DNA of 64,000 nucleotides from Acidovorax sp. FJL06 (GTDB lineage: Bacteria; Pseudomonadota; Gammaproteobacteria; Burkholderiales; Burkholderiaceae_C), in assembly GCF_003852545.1 (NCBI RefSeq), contig NZ_QAJR01000005.1, positions 1 through 64,000 on the forward strand, read 5' to 3'. The position numbers were made by a program, and so were the translations under genes. The notes under the pieces were generated by a model that saw only the letters and a list, made by a program, of their open reading frames with translations, ran no database searches and was not told where the DNA came from. Shown here piece after piece: positions 61,132-64,000 of this stretch (position 1 is its first letter; each line of letters starts with the position of its first letter).

Positions 61132-63323
61132 GCCGTCCTTTGCTCGATCCGGGAAAGGGCTGCGGCGGGCCCGTAGCGCACCATCAAGGCGTCCTGTGCC
61201 CCCAACCCCACGCCTGGGCGCGGCGCACGGTCATAGGTACCACGCGCATTCAAGGTCCAGGCATCCCGGTCGTCGTGCAGATAGGCCACCAGGCATTCAT
61301 CCACGATCTGCTGGCGCAGGCCGGGGTCCGTGATGGGCCAGGCCAGTTCGACACGGCGCATCATGTTGCGGTTCATCCAGTCGGCGCTGGAAAGGTACAG
61401 GTCTTCCTCGGCCCCCGCGCGGAAGTAGAAAACGCGCGTGTGTTCGAGGAAACGGCCAATCACCGAGCGCACGCGGATGTTGTCCGTGACCCCGGGCACC
61501 TGCGCGGCCAGCATGCAGGCACCGCGCACGATGAGGTCGATGCGCGCTCCGCGCTGCCCCGCCAGGATGAGCGCACGGATCAGCGACTCGTCCGTGAGGG
61601 CGTTCATCTTGGCGACGATCCGCGCGTCCTCGCCCCGGCTGGCAGCCTGCCCGACCTGTTCGATCTTTTCGATCATGCGGCGGTGCAGATGAAAGGGTGC
61701 CAACATGAGCTTGCGCAGCTTGGGCGGTCGGTTCTGGCTGGCCAGGTGGTTGAACACACCGTCCATGTCGGCCGTGGTTTCCTCATCGGCCGTGAGATAG
61801 CTCAGGTCGGTGTAGAGCCGGGCCGTGCGCACGTTGTAGTTGCCCGTGGAAAGGTGCCCATAGCGCCGCAGTTGCCGCCCTTCGCGGCGCGTGACCAGCA
61901 GCATCTTGGCATGCGTCTTCAGCCCCACCACGCCATACACCACCTGCGCGCCAATCGACTCCAGCGCCTCGGCCCAGTTGATGTTGGCCTCTTCGTCAAA
62001 GCGCGCCTTGAGTTCTACAACCGCCATGACCTCCTTGCCCCGGCGCACGGCCTCGGACAGCAGGTCCATGAGTTCCGAATCGGCCCCGGTGCGGTAGATG
62101 GTCTGCTTGATGACCAGCACCTGCGGGTCGTTCACCGCCTCGCGCAGGAAGGCCAGCAGGCCGTCGAAGCTCTCGAAGGGCTGGTGGATCAGCACGTCCC
62201 GCTGCCGCAGCTGCTCCATGATCGACACCCCGGGCTGCAGTTGGCGGGGCCACGACGAACTCCAGGCAGGGAACAGCAACGCAGGGTCGTTGACCAGATC
62301 CACCAGCTGCGTGAGCCGCACCAGGTTGACCGGGCCCTGCACGCGGTACAAGGCGGCGGCCGGAAGGCCAAACTGCGCCAGCAAAAAATCCGACAGGAAC
62401 TTCGAGCAACCGGCCGACACCTCCAGGCGCACAGCCTGCCCATAGTGGCGGTGCTGCAGCCCTTGGCGCAGGGCGGTGCGCAGGTTGCGCACATCTTCCT
62501 CGTCCAGCGCCAGATCGGAATGGCGCGTGACGCGGAACTGCGAGAACTCGGTCACCTCGCGGCCCGGGAAAAGATCCTCCAGGTGCGCGCGGATGATGCT
62601 CGACAGGCTGACGAACAGCGCCTCCCTGGGCGCCACCTTCGCGGGCATGCGGATCAGGCGTGGCAGCGCACGCGGCACCTTCACGATGGCAATTTCGTTT
62701 TCGCGGCCAAAGGCGTCACGCCCCTTGAGGCGGACGATGAAATTCAGGGATTTGTTGGCAACCTGCGGAAAGGGGTGCGCCGGGTCCAGCCCCACTGGGA
62801 TCAGCAGCGGGCGGACTTCGCGCACAAAGTACTCGTGCACCCAGCGCTTTTGCTCGGGTGATCGATCGCCATGGCCCACGATGCGGATGCCATGCTGGGC
62901 GAAGGCGGGCACCAGGGCATCGTTGTACAGGGTGTATTGCCGCTCCACCAGGTCGTGGACCTTGGCCGAGAGGGCCTCGAACGAGCCCATGGTGTAGAGC
63001 CCCTTGGTCTCCCCCTTCTTGGCGGCGGTGATGTGGGGTGCCGCGCGCACCTCGAAGAATTCATCCAGGTTGGAGGACACGATGCACAGGTAGCGCAGGC
63101 GCTCCAGCAACGGCACGTCCGTGCGCACCGCCCAGTCGAAGACCCGCTCGTTGAACGCAAGGATGCTGTGGTCGCGGTCCAGGAACATGGGGGGCGGCGC
63201 GCCGTGGTGGAACGCCTCTGGCGAAGGCCCCTGGTCAGGCAACGGCGCCAGGGACATATCTGCCACGGTGTCTGAACGCTCGCGCTGCGCGGAAGCAGCA
63301 TCAATAGGAAGCAAGGGCAACAT
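61128..63323 (-). CDS. ppk1: Polyphosphate kinase 1
   Basis: The 731-residue enzyme makes polyphosphate from ATP at the membrane periphery. Family segments include FLDRDHSILAFNERVFDWA (about 46-64), IKQTIYRTGADSELMDLL, the phosphohistidine site GLKTHAKMLLVTRREG and YLSSADWMNRNMMRRVELAW. The first ATG (63323) lacks a clear ribosome site; MSLAPLPDQ at 63257 is an alternative. A triple Pho box with a correctly spaced -10 lies upstream inside the end of the previous gene. It is coupled to sixA. Confidence 0.96.
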   Translation of the reverse strand: MLPLLPIDAASAQRERSDTVADMSLAPLPDQGPSPEAFHHGAPPPMFLDRDHSILAFNERVFDWAVRTDVPLLERLRYLCIVSSNLDEFFEVRAAPHITAAKKGETKGLYTMGSFEALSAKVHDLVERQYTLYNDALVPAFAQHGIRIVGHGDRSPEQKRWVHEYFVREVRPLLIPVGLDPAHPFPQVANKSLNFIVRLKGRDAFGRENEIAIVKVPRALPRLIRMPAKVAPREALFVSLSSIIRAHLEDLFPGREVTEFSQFRVTRHSDLALDEEDVRNLRTALRQGLQHRHYGQAVRLEVSAGCSKFLSDFLLAQFGLPAAALYRVQGPVNLVRLTQLVDLVNDPALLFPAWSSSWPRQLQPGVSIMEQLRQRDVLIHQPFESFDGLLAFLREAVNDPQVLVIKQTIYRTGADSELMDLLSEAVRRGKEVMAVVELKARFDEEANINWAEALESIGAQVVYGVVGLKTHAKMLLVTRREGRQLRRYGHLSTGNYNVRTARLYTDLSYLTADEETTADMDGVFNHLASQNRPPKLRKLMLAPFHLHRRMIEKIEQVGQAASRGEDARIVAKMNALTDESLIRALILAGQRGARIDLIVRGACMLAAQVPGVTDNIRVRSVIGRFLEHTRVFYFRAGAEEDLYLSSADWMNRNMMRRVELAWPITDPGLRQQIVDECLVAYLHDDRDAWTLNARGTYDRAPRPGVGLGAQDALMVRYGPAAALSRIEQRTA

Positions 63324-63362
63324 GGATACGCAAACGCGGCAAATGCAGGATGGCTCCAGTAT

Positions 63363-64000
63363 TTAACGACCAGATGACAATGATGTGACAGATTTTGTGA
63401 CAGCCACAGAACCCGTCACACCCGCGCTGCGGGTGGGCACCAGGTAGCGCAGAAACAACTGTGCGGCCTGGGCCCGGGTGAAATCCAGCGCCCGGCTGCG
63501 CGCTTCAGCGCGCGGAATCGCCAGTGCCTGCTGGCTGGCTGTCAACAGGTTGTCATGCAGCACGCCGCCGCGAGGGGAACGCCCCTGGTGCGCCCCCAAC
63601 ACCTCCATGGGCCCATCCACCGGAAAGGCGGCCACCGGGGTTCCGCAGGCCATGGCCTCCAGCATCACGAGCCCAAACGTTTCCGAGCAGCTGGGGAAAA
63701 CAAAGACATCGGCCGCCGCGTACACCTGCGCCAGGGTCGCGCGGTCCAGAATACCCAGCCAGCGCACCTGCGGGTACTTTGCCTTGAGCCGGGCCTCCAG
63801 CGGCCCGACGCCGCACACCACCTTGGTCCCAGGCATGTCCAGCCGCAAAAAGGCCTCGATGTTCTTTTCGTAGGAAATGCGCCCCACATACAGGGACACA
63901 GGGTGGGCCAGCACACCGGTGAGCGGGCTCGGGCAGGCCTCACCGTGGAACGGGAAGGCCTGGGTGTCCACCCCATGGGTCCATTGGCGCAGATTGCGAA
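63363..64000 (-). CDS. GT4-family glycosyltransferase, C-terminal part (cut by window edge)
   Basis: The visible 211 residues start RNLRQWTHGVDTQAFPFH and contain the GT-B donor-binding features LYVGRISYEKNIEAFL and the EX7E-type motif in SCSETFGLVMLEAMACGTPV. These use a nucleotide sugar to glycosylate a lipid or sugar acceptor. The closest general type is MgtA/PimB-like alpha-mannosyltransferases. The final residues (VAVTKSVTSLSSGR) are encoded by Pho box repeats of ppk. The N-terminus lies beyond the window. Confidence 0.9.
   Translation of the reverse strand, partial: RNLRQWTHGVDTQAFPFHGEACPSPLTGVLAHPVSLYVGRISYEKNIEAFLRLDMPGTKVVCGVGPLEARLKAKYPQVRWLGILDRATLAQVYAAADVFVFPSCSETFGLVMLEAMACGTPVAAFPVDGPMEVLGAHQGRSPRGGVLHDNLLTASQQALAIPRAEARSRALDFTRAQAAQLFLRYLVPTRSAGVTGSVAVTKSVTSLSSGR
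63374..63403 (-). promoter_or_regulatory. Triple Pho box of ppk, inside the end of the upstream gene
   Basis: On the minus strand: CTGTCAC (63403-63397), five bases, CTGTCAC (63391-63385), four bases, TTGTCAT (63380-63374). The last two form a perfect 7-4-7 Pho box. Ten bases after it comes AATACT (63363-63358), a four-of-six -10, matching the layout at pstS. The repeats encode the SVAVTKSVTSLSS tail of the glycosyltransferase. Confidence 0.8.

Overview
The window is GC-rich (roughly two thirds G+C), densely packed chromosomal DNA. Gene content and protein style point to a betaproteobacterium of the order Burkholderiales, family Comamonadaceae, most like Acidovorax or a close relative. This is inferred from the typical gene neighbourhoods (ppa/hppA, moaA-mobA-moeA, recR-ybaB-dnaX, trxA-rho-rpmE2, pst-pho-ppx-ppk), the many Ala/Pro-rich proteins, and a short palindromic repeat family (AGCGCTT, spacer, AAGCGCTAGCAGCTAT) that recurs through the window. 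I see no prophage, insertion sequence, CRISPR array, tRNA or rRNA.

Layout. 1-8 kb: the start of a chemotaxis receptor gene, the soluble pyrophosphatase ppa divergent from the proton-pumping pyrophosphatase hppA, a DUF1631 protein, then a TetR-type regulator divergent from a ferritin-like 'metal-dependent hydrolase', with two identical-arm palindromes between them. 8-13 kb: an exporter operon (TolC-like, HlyD-like, two ABC-2 permeases) with no ATPase gene. 13-18.5 kb: Mpo1-like protein, Crp/Fnr regulator, aldehyde dehydrogenase, DUF2889 protein, SDR dehydrogenase and a PilJ/NarX-type sensor-domain protein. 18.6-23 kb: a molybdenum cofactor cluster (moaA, mobA, GNAT, moeA, thioredoxin-like). 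23-28.5 kb: PAP2 phosphatase and an RND efflux pump with its adaptor. 28.7-34.5 kb: rnhA, methyltransferase, gloB, mltD, a 50-residue DUF3096 protein, an orphan substrate-binding protein and a MAPEG protein.

34.5-48.4 kb is an information-processing stretch: recR, ybaB, dnaX, the SRP RNA gene, a BaiN-like flavoprotein, an AddA/AddB-like helicase-nuclease pair, trxA, rho and rpmE2. 48.5-51.6 kb holds a GT-C-like membrane protein and a MATE exporter. 51.5-63.4 kb is a phosphate block: pstSCAB-phoU-phoB-phoR on the minus strand, ppx divergent from pstS, an H1-like basic protein, then sixA and ppk, and finally part of a GT4 glycosyltransferase.

How the genes work together. The last 12 kb couples high-affinity phosphate uptake (Pst), its sensing (PhoU-PhoR-PhoB) and polyphosphate turnover (Ppk, Ppx); PhoB-type boxes lie before pstS, ppk and probably ppx. 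The two pyrophosphatases at the left end remove PPi from biosynthesis, one of them conserving the energy as a proton gradient. The most notable signals are: an A9 slippery run in dnaX placed so that slippage in either direction stops translation within a few codons (a tau/gamma switch); a strong intrinsic terminator just upstream of phoR; a triple Pho box inside the end of the gene before ppk; a nested palindrome next to a histone-H1-like protein with a possible ribbon-helix-helix core; and in-frame copies of the short repeat inside moeA and other genes.
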